A DNA stretch of 64,000 bases. Source: Paraburkholderia phenazinium. GTDB taxonomy: Bacteria; Pseudomonadota; Gammaproteobacteria; Burkholderiales; Burkholderiaceae. Below are positions 20,257-28,012 of the stretch, one piece after another. How positions within the stretch are numbered: position 1 is the first letter of the stretch; every line of letters starts with the position of its first letter. Where the stretch lies: the NCBI RefSeq assembly GCF_900142845.1, contig NZ_FSRU01000002.1, positions 372,001 to 436,000 on the forward strand. The letters are read 5' to 3'. Under the pieces are notes generated by a model, which was not told where the DNA came from, ran no database searches, and was given only the letters and a program-made list of their open reading frames with translations. The translations under genes and the position numbers were made by a program.

Positions 20257-21693
20257 CTACTTATGTTGCGTGGGCAGCAGTCCGCCGAGCAGCGAGGTCA
20301 CGCCGCTCGTGGCGCTGCTCGACGAACTCGTCGCGTTGGTGAGCGTGCCGGTGACCGTCGCGACGAGACCTGTGACCGGTGTCAGCAGCGAACCGGCCGG
20401 CGTGCCGTTGGCCGCGCTGGTGACGGTGCCCAGTACGCCGGTGAGCGCCGAGAGCGGATTGGAACTGCTGGTTGCGCTGCCCAGCGTCGAGGTGACCGAG
20501 CCGAGCGGAACGCCGCTGAGCAGACCGGTCACCGACGCGAGCGGCGTGCCGGCGGTGGCCGACGAGAGCGCCGACAACGGCGTGCTGCCGAGCAGCGAGG
20601 TCACCGAGGTGAGCGGATTGGCGCCGAGCCCGAGGCTCGTCAGCGTGGCGTTCAGCGGTCCCAGCAGGCCGTTGGCGGAGGCGCCGGTCGGCGGCCCGCC
20701 GGCCACGACTGCGGTGGTGCTGCCAAACAGGCTCGTGATCAGACCGGGAATCGGCGCGGCGCCGTTCGGGCCGTTCGGATTGACGAGACCGCCGGCGTTC
20801 GTGACCGTGTTGCCGAGCGAGCCGACGAGGTTGCCGACATCGGTGCCGAGCGGATTCTGCGTCGTCGAGGCGATGGTCGAGCCGGCCGAGCCCAGCGCGC
20901 CGCCGACTTGCGCCAGCACGCCCGAGACTGGCACGCCGAGGCCGGTCGTGGTGCCGACCGTTTGCGTCAGGATCCCCGCGCTCTGCACGAGCGGCGTGAT
21001 GGCGGTGCTGACCGGCTGGGTGATCTGTTGCACCGGCGCCGACGACAGCACGTTGCCGAGCGTCGTGCCGCCGAAGCTGAGTGCGCCGGCCGCGGTGCTG
21101 AGGGTGCTGGCGAGCGGCGTCGTGAGCGGCGCCAGCGGCGCGAGCGTGCCGGTGCCGAGGCCGCCGACGGTCGTGCTGAGGCCTTGCACCACGCCGCTCG
21201 TCGACGCGACCACCGAGCCGAGACCCGCGACCGTCGTGCCGACCGGATTGGCCGTCGAGCCGGTCTGGCCGACGCCGTTGCTGACCGCATTGGCGAGCGC
21301 CGTGAGCGTGCCGCTACTGGCCGACACCGTGTTGCCGAGACCTTGCGTCACCTGCGAATTCAGACCGGGCAGCGTCTGCGACGAGATGGTCGTGCCGAGA
21401 TCGTTGACGGTCTTCGCCGCCGTCGTCACCGTCCCCGCGGTGCCGCTTGCGCTGGTGGTGGTCGTCGTGCTGCCGCCCGAGCCGGTGGTGCTCGTGCCGC
21501 CGCCGGAGCCGGTGGTGGTGGTCGTGCCGCCGCTCGAGCCGCTACCGGTGTTTGAGGTGGAGGGCGGCGCGTTGACGCTGCTGCCGCCACAAGCGGCGAG
21601 GAGGCACGCGACGGCGAGGGCGGTGAGCGGTACGCGCAGCGACGACAGTGTTGCGCGGGCCGCCTCGTGAACAAAAAAACGTGGGGTGGACAT
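20257..21693 (-). CDS. Gly/Ser/Thr-rich repeat lipoprotein A (often mislabelled 'collagen-like')
   Basis: 478 residues from the ATG at 21693, which has GAGGAG upstream; a start at 21750 would add 19 charged residues before the signal peptide. The signal peptide ends in the lipobox LLAACGG, so the protein is lipid-anchored. A Gly/Ser/Thr spacer (about residues 40-75) follows. The rest is low-complexity repeats of small and branched residues with hydrophobics every three to four positions (for example SGVLAQVGGALGSAGSTIAS). There are almost no charged or aromatic residues and no Gly-X-Y collagen pattern. It is a paralogue of the next gene upstream and lies directly before the TpsB-like gene. 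Function unknown. Confidence 0.75.
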   Translation of the reverse strand: MSTPRFFVHEAARATLSSLRVPLTALAVACLLAACGGSSVNAPPSTSNTGSGSSGGTTTTTGSGGGTSTTGSGGSTTTTTSASGTAGTVTTAAKTVNDLGTTISSQTLPGLNSQVTQGLGNTVSASSGTLTALANAVSNGVGQTGSTANPVGTTVAGLGSVVASTSGVVQGLSTTVGGLGTGTLAPLAPLTTPLASTLSTAAGALSFGGTTLGNVLSSAPVQQITQPVSTAITPLVQSAGILTQTVGTTTGLGVPVSGVLAQVGGALGSAGSTIASTTQNPLGTDVGNLVGSLGNTVTNAGGLVNPNGPNGAAPIPGLITSLFGSTTAVVAGGPPTGASANGLLGPLNATLTSLGLGANPLTSVTSLLGSTPLSALSSATAGTPLASVTGLLSGVPLGSVTSTLGSATSSSNPLSALTGVLGTVTSAANGTPAGSLLTPVTGLVATVTGTLTNATSSSSSATSGVTSLLGGLLPTQHK

Positions 21694-21827
21694 AGGGTGC
21701 TCCTCGGTCTCTTGTGAGTCTGACTGGATGGTCTCCACGCGCCGGTGCAACCGTTTCTGAGCGGCGCGGCTCAGTTCAGGTCAGGTCAAGTGGGAAGCCG
21801 CGCAGGCGCGGCCGCCCATCTGCCTGG

Positions 21828-23402
21828 TTACTTTTTCGCAATCCCGCCGAGCAGACCGCCGACCAGCGACGTCACGGGCGACAACAGGCTGCCCACCGCG
21901 CCGCCGCCGCTCGTCGACGTCAGGCCGCTGACGAGGCCGGTCGATGCGGTCGTGGTGGTGCTCTTGGTCGCGTTGCTGGCGGTCGTGGTGGCGCTGCCGA
22001 GCGTACCGGTGACCGTGGACAGGAGGCCCGTGACCGGAGCGAGCGGGCTGCTGCTGCCGCCGCTGGCGCTGCTGAGCGTGCCGGTCAGGCTCGAGACGAG
22101 GCTGGTGACGGGCGCGAGCGGGCTGCCGCTGCCGCCGCTGGCGCCGCTAAGCGTGCTGGTCAGGCTCGAGAGGAGACCGGTGACGGGCGCGAGCGGGTTG
22201 CTGCTGGAGGTGCCGCCGGCTACTGAACCGAGGCTGCCGAGCAGGCCGGTCAGCGGGGCGAGCGGGCTGCTGCTGGAGGTGCCGCCGGCCACTGAACCGA
22301 GGCTGCCGAGCAGGCCGGTCAACGGGGAGAGCGGGCCGCTGCTGGAGGTGCCGCCGGCCACTGAACCGAGGCTGCCGAGCAGACCGGTCAACGGTGCGAG
22401 CGGGTTCGTGCTGCCGCCCGTCAGCAGACCGCCCACCGAGGTCACCGTTGTGCCGGTGCTGGTGACGACACCGCCGAGACCGGTCGTGACCGGGTTGCCG
22501 CCGGCCGAGGCGATCGTGCTGCCGACCTTGCCCAGGCCGTTGCCGACGGTCGACAGCAGGCCGCTGAGCGGTGCGCCGAGACCGGTAGCCGTGCCGACGG
22601 TTTCGGTTGTGGACGCAACCATCGAGGTGATCGGCGTGATGGCCGTGCTGAGCGTTTGCGTGACCTGCTCGACCGGACCGGTCGAGAGTGCCGTGGTCAG
22701 GGTGCTGCCGCCGTTGGTGACGGCGCCGCCGAGTGTGTCGATCACGCCGCCGAGCGGCGACGTCACGGGTGCGAGCGGGGCGAGTGCGCCGCTGCCGAGG
22801 CTCGTCACGAGATTGCCGGTGCTGGTGACCGCGCCGCCGACATTGCCGACCACGCCGCCGAGGCTCGATACCGTGGTGCCGATCGCGTTGCCGCCGGTGC
22901 CGAGCTGGCCGAGACCTGCAGTGAGACCATTGCCGAGCGTGGAGACGGCTGCGCCCACGTTGTCCACGATGCCGGCAGCCGCTTGAGTGGTTGCCGTGCT
23001 GACGCCCGGAAGAGATTGCGAGCCGATCACCGAGCCGATGCCCGAGACCGTCGAGCCAACGTTGCTGACGATATTGCCCGTGTTGCCGGCTACGGTGCCG
23101 AGTGCATTTGCGGTTGCAGTGGTGGTCGAACCGCCGCCCGTCGTGGTGGTGCCGCCGCCGGTGTTGCTGCTCGTGGTCGTCCCCGAACCCGAGCCCGAAC
23201 CCGAACCGTCCGAGCCGCCGGATGTTGCGCCCATGCCACCGCTGGTCGTCGACAGTGCGCCCCCGTCACTGCCGCTACCGCTGCCCCCCGTCCCCGAACT
23301 CAAGGTTCCCGAGCCCCCGCAAGCGCTCAACGACAGCATCGCTGCCACCGTTGCCGCGATCAATGTTGCCCGTACCGTGAGATTAGCCGTTTGAATGTTC
23401 AT
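21828..23402 (-). CDS. Gly/Ser/Thr-rich repeat lipoprotein B, paralogue of the adjacent gene
   Basis: 524 residues from ATG 23402 (GAGGG upstream; an ATG at 23420 is less well placed). The lipobox is LSACGG near residue 28. A Ser/Gly/Thr spacer (about 30-100) is followed by a region homologous to lipoprotein A, with shared phrases such as PLSGLLSTVGNGLG and VGSTIAS. Then come tandem units of 23-24 residues with the core PLAPLTGLLGSLGSVAGGTS (about residues 332-460). Both lipoproteins end in VTSL(V/L)GGLL-like tails. Charged residues are nearly absent, suggesting a surface-exposed or self-assembling chain. Probably transcribed with lipoprotein A and tpsB. Confidence 0.75.
   Translation of the reverse strand: MNIQTANLTVRATLIAATVAAMLSLSACGGSGTLSSGTGGSGSGSDGGALSTTSGGMGATSGGSDGSGSGSGSGTTTSSNTGGGTTTTGGGSTTTATANALGTVAGNTGNIVSNVGSTVSGIGSVIGSQSLPGVSTATTQAAAGIVDNVGAAVSTLGNGLTAGLGQLGTGGNAIGTTVSSLGGVVGNVGGAVTSTGNLVTSLGSGALAPLAPVTSPLGGVIDTLGGAVTNGGSTLTTALSTGPVEQVTQTLSTAITPITSMVASTTETVGTATGLGAPLSGLLSTVGNGLGKVGSTIASAGGNPVTTGLGGVVTSTGTTVTSVGGLLTGGSTNPLAPLTGLLGSLGSVAGGTSSSGPLSPLTGLLGSLGSVAGGTSSSSPLAPLTGLLGSLGSVAGGTSSSNPLAPVTGLLSSLTSTLSGASGGSGSPLAPVTSLVSSLTGTLSSASGGSSSPLAPVTGLLSTVTGTLGSATTTASNATKSTTTTASTGLVSGLTSTSGGGAVGSLLSPVTSLVGGLLGGIAKK
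22201..22407. repeat. Three tandem 69-bp repeats inside lipoprotein B
   Basis: Copies start at 22201, 22270 and 22339 with the same opening CTGCTGGAGGTGCCGCC and are nearly identical, coding 23-residue units. More diverged 72-bp units continue at about 22020-22200. Units are multiples of three, so copy number can change without breaking the frame. Confidence 0.9.
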
Positions 23403-23710
23403 GTCGCCCTCGAATCGCATGTGTTGTTGGATAGTGCTGCGTGCCTATCTCTGCAACACCCGTGCCATTTCCACTGGAGAATGCGCAATGAATTCTGTTT
23501 GAATGGCGCAAAGCGAGACGCGGTGTGGATTTGCGGCTGATTGATGTAGCGCTTATCGAATCGGAATCAGGCGTGAATGATGGCCATTGAAAACGGTTCC
23601 GCGCCGGGCGTAACGTAACGAGCCGGACCGGGCGTTACGGTGGGGTGCGTAACGTGAGGGGACGTGTTGCTTGAAACGGTTTGTTCAAACGGATAATTAG
23701 TGGAGCGAAT

Positions 23711-23725
23711 CTAACCTATGGTTAG
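23711..23725. promoter_or_regulatory. Palindromic operator candidate
   Basis: CTAACC and GGTTAG are perfect inverted arms around TAT. It lies about 85 bases upstream of the flp promoter and about 310 bases upstream of lipoprotein B. No regulator is assigned. Confidence 0.5.
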
Positions 23726-23811
23726 TCCTATGTGCTGCAACGCACGAACTGCCGTTAATCTACGTAGACAGACGGCTTCAAACAAAATAGCGCCCGCGCA
23801 ACAGCCGACAA

Positions 23812-23840
23812 TTGCTTAAATACGATTGATACGCTATAAA
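23812..23840 (+). promoter_or_regulatory. Candidate sigma-70 promoter of flp
   Basis: TTGCTT (23812-23817), a 17-base spacer and TATAAA (23835-23840), the best sigma-70 match upstream of flp. Start of transcription is expected near 23847. Confidence 0.6.
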
Positions 23841-24052
23841 AGCCGAAAGCATCGAAGATTGACGAGGGAGGTGCGATATCGAACAGACGGCCAAATGTAA
23901 TTTACCGCTTTGAAGCCGGCTGCGATGAACAAGGTGTGGCAGTGCAAAAGACCCGTGTCGATGAACGAGAGAATCATCGGCCACGGCACTGACGACACCC
24001 TCATCACATGCAGCGCAAATACGAATGAATACCGCAAGTTCCGAGGGCGAAA

Positions 24053-24223
24053 ATGAAAAAGTTCACTACAAGATTCCTGAGAGATAACAAAGGGGTGACG
24101 GCAATCGAGTACGGTCTGATTGCCGGTTTGATCGCACTTGCGATCGTTGGCACGATCACCACTGTGGGTACCGATCTGAGCGGCTTGTTCAGTACCATCG
24201 CCAGCAAGATTCCGACTACGTAA
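24053..24223 (+). CDS. flp: Flp-type (type IVb) pilin
   Basis: 56 residues, the major subunit of the Tad pilus. Short basic leader, then the prepilin site KG^VTAIEYGLIAG: cleavage after Gly14, with the invariant Glu at +5 and Tyr at +6 that define Flp pilins. One hydrophobic helix (about 16-42) follows, and a short C-terminus ends in PTT. The start ATG at 24053 is preceded by GAGGGCG. The gene stands at the head of the tad locus and has its own promoter. A weak stem with CGCGCC followed by TTTT (about 24244-24293) may attenuate transcription into the machinery genes. Confidence 0.95.
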   Translation: MKKFTTRFLRDNKGVTAIEYGLIAGLIALAIVGTITTVGTDLSGLFSTIASKIPTT

Positions 24224-24255
24224 TTGGCGGTGGCAGCTCGTTTAGGCGCGAGCGA

Positions 24256-24271
24256 TGGCTATTGGCATGCT
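24256..24271 (+). promoter_or_regulatory. Candidate sigma-54 (-24/-12) promoter of the tad machinery operon
   Basis: TGGC-N8-ATGCT, with GG at 24257-24258 and GC at 24269-24270, exactly 10 bases apart as sigma-54 requires (consensus TGGCAC-N5-TTGC). It lies about 100 bases before the prepilin peptidase gene, and a sigma-54 activator gene closes the same locus. Confidence 0.5.
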
Positions 24272-24369
24272 TGCCGCTTAGCCCGCGCCTTTTAAGAGCA
24301 CTGGTCGAATAGAGCGTATGCGGGCTGCTTTGCAGTCCGCAGGTACTCTTGTTGCCGGTCGAGTCCCAT

Positions 24370-24870
24370 ATGAACTTGCCAACTGCTCAATTTCTGTTTG
24401 CCGCATGGGCCTTGGCGATCGCTGTGTGCGATTGCCGTACTCGCTGCATTCCGAATTCGCTCGTCGCTACCGGATTGGTGGCGGCATTCGCCTGCGCGCT
24501 ATTTCAATGCAGTCCTTTTGGCGTTTCGCCTGGGGCTGCGGCACTCGGCGCGCTCGTGGGTCTGGTGGCGCTGCTGCCGTTCTTTGCACTCGGGGTGATG
24601 GGTGCCGCAGACGTCAAGGTGTTCGCGGTGCTTGGCGCCTGGTGCGGCGTGCATGCGCTGCTTGGCCTATGGGTTGTCGCGAGCCTCGCAGCAGGCGTTC
24701 ACGCGGTCTGGTTGCTGATCGCTACGCATACCCGGCTCGCGGCGGTTGGACGCCAGGGTGGGCCGACCTTCGAGTTGGGTGCAAGGCGTTCTACGCCGTA
24801 CGCGGCCTGCCTGACGGTGCCGGCCATCGCGTGGCTGGGGTGGCATGTCTTTGCTGCGGGTATGAAATGA
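24370..24870 (+). CDS. cpaA: Prepilin peptidase CpaA/TadV
   Basis: Membrane aspartic protease (A24 family) that cleaves the Flp prepilin leader and pseudopilins. 166 residues with about six hydrophobic segments. The two catalytic aspartates are in VCDCRTRCIPN (near residue 21) and GAADVKVFAV (near 80); the second motif is GAAD instead of the usual GxGD. It is the short form without the methylase domain, as in other Tad loci. The chosen start ATG at 24370 has no strong ribosome site. It overlaps the next gene in an ATGA junction, so the two are translationally coupled. Confidence 0.88.
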   Translation: MNLPTAQFLFAAWALAIAVCDCRTRCIPNSLVATGLVAAFACALFQCSPFGVSPGAAALGALVGLVALLPFFALGVMGAADVKVFAVLGAWCGVHALLGLWVVASLAAGVHAVWLLIATHTRLAAVGRQGGPTFELGARRSTPYAACLTVPAIAWLGWHVFAAGMK

Positions 24871-25364
24871 ACCGGACTGCTTACCAATCGGCTCCGCGCT
24901 CGCATCCGCGGGTTGCGTTGCTGCGCCGGCGCCGCGAGCGTGGCACCGCGGCCGTGGAATTCGCGATGATTTTTCCGCTGTTCTTCATGATCCTGTACGG
25001 GATCGTGACCTTCAGCCTGATCTTCGTCGCACAGCAGAACCTGACCCTGGCCGCTGAAGAGGGGGCCCGCGCCGCGCTGAACTACCAGACGGCAACGAGC
25101 ACGACTAACGCGCTTGCTGCACGCACGACTGCCGCATGCACGGCGGCAAGCAACGTGGTGACCTCGCTGATCAGTAGCGCGACCTGTGTATCGAGTTCGA
25201 CGACCTGCAGTTACGACGCCACGATGGATTGCATCAAGGTGACCTTGACCTACAAGTACGCCAGCGCACCCCTGGTGCCGACTTTGCCGCTGCTGAATTT
25301 CGTCTTGCCCGCCTCGCTGGTGAGCAGTGCGATGGTGCAACTCAACCCGGAAAACATACTGTGA
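24867..25364 (+). CDS. tadE: TadE-like pseudopilin
   Basis: 165 residues. After a basic leader comes the TadE motif RGTAAVEFAMIFPLFFMILYG, with a single membrane helix (about 27-53), then a Thr/Ala/Cys-rich periplasmic domain. In the Tad system TadE and TadF are minor pseudopilins processed by the peptidase; the Glu after the processing site is conserved (AAVEF). Four closely placed cysteines in the C-terminal half could form disulfides. It overlaps cpaA by 4 bases and precedes cpaB by 91 bases. No separate tadF was seen. Confidence 0.85.
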   Translation: MNRTAYQSAPRSHPRVALLRRRRERGTAAVEFAMIFPLFFMILYGIVTFSLIFVAQQNLTLAAEEGARAALNYQTATSTTNALAARTTAACTAASNVVTSLISSATCVSSSTTCSYDATMDCIKVTLTYKYASAPLVPTLPLLNFVLPASLVSSAMVQLNPENIL

Positions 25365-25455
25365 CGTACGCATTCGTTTCTCGCTTTCCGGTTGCGCAGG
25401 ATTCGCCTGAGCGGGTCCGCTGCCGGGCCGCGCTCACACCACAGGGCGACGCATC

Positions 25456-26388
25456 ATGCCGAATCTGACCCGCATCCTTGCCGGCGTCCTGATCGCGCTC
25501 GCGCTGCTGCTGGGCGTTTTTGCGTGGACGCTCTCGCGCCGGCCCGCGCCGCATCCGGTCGTGCCGGTGACGCAAGCCACCTTCCCCGTGGTGGTAGCGG
25601 CGCGCGTGCTGCCCGCCGGCAAACCGATCACCGTCGATGCGCTGCGCGTGCAGACGCTGCCGATCAATCCGAACGGCGCGTTCGGCGACCCATCGCAACT
25701 GGCTGGCCGGGTACCCACCTCGGACATCGGGGCGGATTCGCCGGTGCTCGAAGGCCAGTTGTCGTCGGGCATTGCGGAGCGTGTCGAACCGGGGCAGCGG
25801 GCGATCGCGGTCCGCGTCGACGAAAGCAACGCAGTCGGCAACCGGCTGCGGCCGGGCAATCTGGTCGACGTGTTCTTCACGCTAAAACGCGACGGCAACC
25901 TGGGCAACGGCGCCGAAGTCGAGCGCAGCCAGGCGCGCCTCCTGATGTCGAAGGTCCGTGTGCTGGCTTTCGGCAACGCCACGCCGGCAGCCGACAGCCC
26001 GGGCGATGCGAACGGCATGGTGCGGACCGCCGTGCTTGCCGTACCGGTTGCCGACGTCGACAAGCTCACCCTGGCTGAAACCTCAGGACGGCTTGTCTTC
26101 GCCCTGCGCAATCCGAAGGACGACGAAGTGATCGATCCGGCCGCTTTTGCGCCGACGGCGGGCGTCCTCAAGATCGCCGCCAACGCACCGGCGGGCGACG
26201 CCGCACAGGACTCGACACGCGCCGCGGCCGGTGTGGCGCTCGATGAACTGTCCGGCAGTACGGGCAATCCAGTGGCGCATCCGCAGGCGGCGCCGCGCAT
26301 CGCCCGGCCGGTCACGCGGGTCGCGGGTGCGGCGAACGACGGTATTGAAGTGATACGGGGTGGGCGCGCCGAAACGGTCGCTCGATAG
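25456..26388 (+). CDS. cpaB: Tad pilus assembly protein CpaB/RcpC
   Basis: 310 residues. An N-terminal membrane anchor or signal (residues 5-25), then an SAF domain (about 43-110, VVVAARVLPAGKPITVDALRV...), and the CpaB/RcpC domain with GQRAIAVRVDESNAVGNRLRPGN split over two strands, LVDVFFT and a C-terminal Ala/Pro-rich tail. In Tad systems CpaB/RcpC is periplasmic and works with the secretin. The start has AGGGCG upstream. It is directly before cpaC (40-base gap). Confidence 0.9.
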   Translation: MPNLTRILAGVLIALALLLGVFAWTLSRRPAPHPVVPVTQATFPVVVAARVLPAGKPITVDALRVQTLPINPNGAFGDPSQLAGRVPTSDIGADSPVLEGQLSSGIAERVEPGQRAIAVRVDESNAVGNRLRPGNLVDVFFTLKRDGNLGNGAEVERSQARLLMSKVRVLAFGNATPAADSPGDANGMVRTAVLAVPVADVDKLTLAETSGRLVFALRNPKDDEVIDPAAFAPTAGVLKIAANAPAGDAAQDSTRAAAGVALDELSGSTGNPVAHPQAAPRIARPVTRVAGAANDGIEVIRGGRAETVAR

Positions 26389-26428
26389 CAGTTTCAGGGA
26401 ACGGGCGGGCGGTTGAGCCCATAAGAAT

Positions 26429-27865
26429 ATGAAAAAACGGATCTTTGCTTGCGGGTTGGCCGCGTGGCTGTGCATGGCCTCGCTGGCCGTCGCGCCGGCT
26501 AGCGAGGCGGCCGATGCGCCGCAGACTGTCGACATCACGGTGGGCTCGCAGCAGCCGCTGGCGCTCGGCCATACCCTGACGCGGATCGCGATTGGCGACC
26601 CGACGGTCGCGGACGTGCTGATCATCCGTGGCGACAAGCGCGGTGGCGTGCTGCTGATCGGCAAATCGCCGGGCAGCACCAATCTGATGCTGTGGGAGCG
26701 CAACCATGACACGCCGATGTCCTACACGGTCAACGTGACGAGTACGGCAGCGGGTGCGTTGCTGGGGCCGGGCGCGCCGTCGGTGAAGACGGCGGGCGAT
26801 ACGGCGCTGATCTCCGGGTCGGCCGCGACGATGGAACAGCACCAGCGGGCCGTGGCGGTCGCGCAGGCTGAGGCGCGCGCTCACGCTGCCGCGCTCGGTA
26901 GCGGTCTGGATAGCGGCAAGGGTGGCGGCGCGGGCGGCAAGGGCGGCTCCGCGGCGGGTGGCGCGGCGGGCGACACCGACGCGAATGTGGTGGACGCCTC
27001 GACCGTGGCGACCCGTTCGGTGGTGCAGGTCGACGTGCGGGTGGTCGAGTTCAGCCGTTCGGTGTTAAAGCAGATCGGGCTGAGCATCCTCAAGCAGAAC
27101 AACGGCTTCACGTTCGGCTCGTTTGCCCCTTCGGCGCTCAGCTCGGCGACCTTCGGCGCGTCGCCGTCGTTCAACTCGACCATGCCGATCTCATCGGCCT
27201 TCAACCTGGTGTTCAACTCGGTCACGCATGGCATCAGCGCCGATCTGAGCCTGATGGAGAGCAACAATCTCGCGCGGGTGCTCGCGGAGCCGACACTCGT
27301 CGCCTTGTCGGGACAGAGCGCGAGCTTTCTGGCCGGCGGCGAAATTCCGGTGCCGGTGCCGCAGGCACTCGGCACGGTGTCGATCGAATACAAGCCGTAT
27401 GGCGTCGGTCTGATGTTGACGCCCACCGTGCTGAGCCCCCAGCGGATCGCGCTCAAGGTCGCGCCCGAGGCGAGCGAACTGGACTTTACCAACGCCATCA
27501 CGATCAACGGCGTGTCGGTGCCGGCCATTACGACGCGGCGTGCCGATACCACCGTGGAACTGGGCGACGGCGAGAGCTTCCTGATCGGCGGCCTGATCGA
27601 CCGCGAGACGATTTCGAATGTGTCGAAGGTGCCGTTGCTCGGCGACCTGCCGATCATCGGCGCGTTCTTCAAGCAGGTGAGCTATTCGCAGAACGACAAG
27701 GAACTGGTGATCATCGTGACCCCGCATCTGGTTTCGCCGATCGCCAAGGGCGCTGCATTGCCCACGACGCCCGGCGAGCAGTCCGAGCAGCGCGACGGTG
27801 CGGTGTGGCGTTCGGTACTGGGCGGCATCGTGTCGCCGGATGCGGCGCCGGGGTTCTCGAAGTGA
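26429..27865 (+). CDS. cpaC: Tad outer membrane secretin CpaC/RcpA
   Basis: 478 residues, the outer-membrane pore of the Flp pilus. Signal peptide (1-28), then the BON/T2SS_N-like domain (QTVDITVGSQQPLALGHTLTRIAIGDP...), a Gly-rich linker (about 160-190) and the secretin domain. Secretin landmarks: VVQVDVRVVEFSRSVLKQIG, AEPTLVALSGQSASFLAGGE, VSIEYKPYGVGLMLTPTV and DKELVIIVTPHLVSPI at the end. The Gly/Ala linker is longer than in many homologues. Situated between cpaB and tadZ/cpaE; cpaD/rcpB is not present between them. Confidence 0.94.
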   Translation: MKKRIFACGLAAWLCMASLAVAPASEAADAPQTVDITVGSQQPLALGHTLTRIAIGDPTVADVLIIRGDKRGGVLLIGKSPGSTNLMLWERNHDTPMSYTVNVTSTAAGALLGPGAPSVKTAGDTALISGSAATMEQHQRAVAVAQAEARAHAAALGSGLDSGKGGGAGGKGGSAAGGAAGDTDANVVDASTVATRSVVQVDVRVVEFSRSVLKQIGLSILKQNNGFTFGSFAPSALSSATFGASPSFNSTMPISSAFNLVFNSVTHGISADLSLMESNNLARVLAEPTLVALSGQSASFLAGGEIPVPVPQALGTVSIEYKPYGVGLMLTPTVLSPQRIALKVAPEASELDFTNAITINGVSVPAITTRRADTTVELGDGESFLIGGLIDRETISNVSKVPLLGDLPIIGAFFKQVSYSQNDKELVIIVTPHLVSPIAKGAALPTTPGEQSEQRDGAVWRSVLGGIVSPDAAPGFSK

Positions 27866-27871
27866 ACGTGG

Positions 27872-27911
27872 TTCGTCACGCGGCGCGGCCGATGCCGCGC
27901 GGCGCGACGAA
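27872..27911. other. Strong stem-loop between cpaC and cpaE
   Basis: TTCGTC...CGCGGCGCGGC pairs with GCCGCGC...GGCGCGACGAA around CGAT, with one bulge. There is no T run, so it is more likely an mRNA processing or stabilising element inside the operon than a terminator. Confidence 0.5.
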
Positions 27912-28012
27912 CCGGAAGGGCGGGCAGGACGGCGCATGGGCGCAGGCCAACCGCAGCAGTGCGCAGTACGATTCGGCGGCCGCGAAGTTCAGGCTGCAAA
28001 GGGATGTCCACT

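Larger units (their letters stand above)
23403..24052. other. Divergent regulatory region between lipoprotein B and flp
   Basis: 650 bases, more AT-rich than its surroundings, no gene seen. It has CGTAACG/CGTTACG motifs in several orientations (about 23608-23655), the repeat AAACGG-TTTGTTC-AAACGG near 23680 and the perfect inverted repeat CTAACC-TAT-GGTTAG at 23711-23725. A sigma-70 promoter for flp is at 23812-23840, which leaves a flp leader of about 205 bases. Confidence 0.6.

Noticed and set aside
22020..22407. CRISPR array or satellite
   Set aside because: The repeats are in frame, codon-periodic and inside a lipoprotein gene, with no spacers.
20257..23402. Collagen-like triple helix proteins
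   Set aside because: The common label does not fit: there is no regular Gly-X-Y, and repeats are 23-24 residues with hydrophobics every three to four positions.
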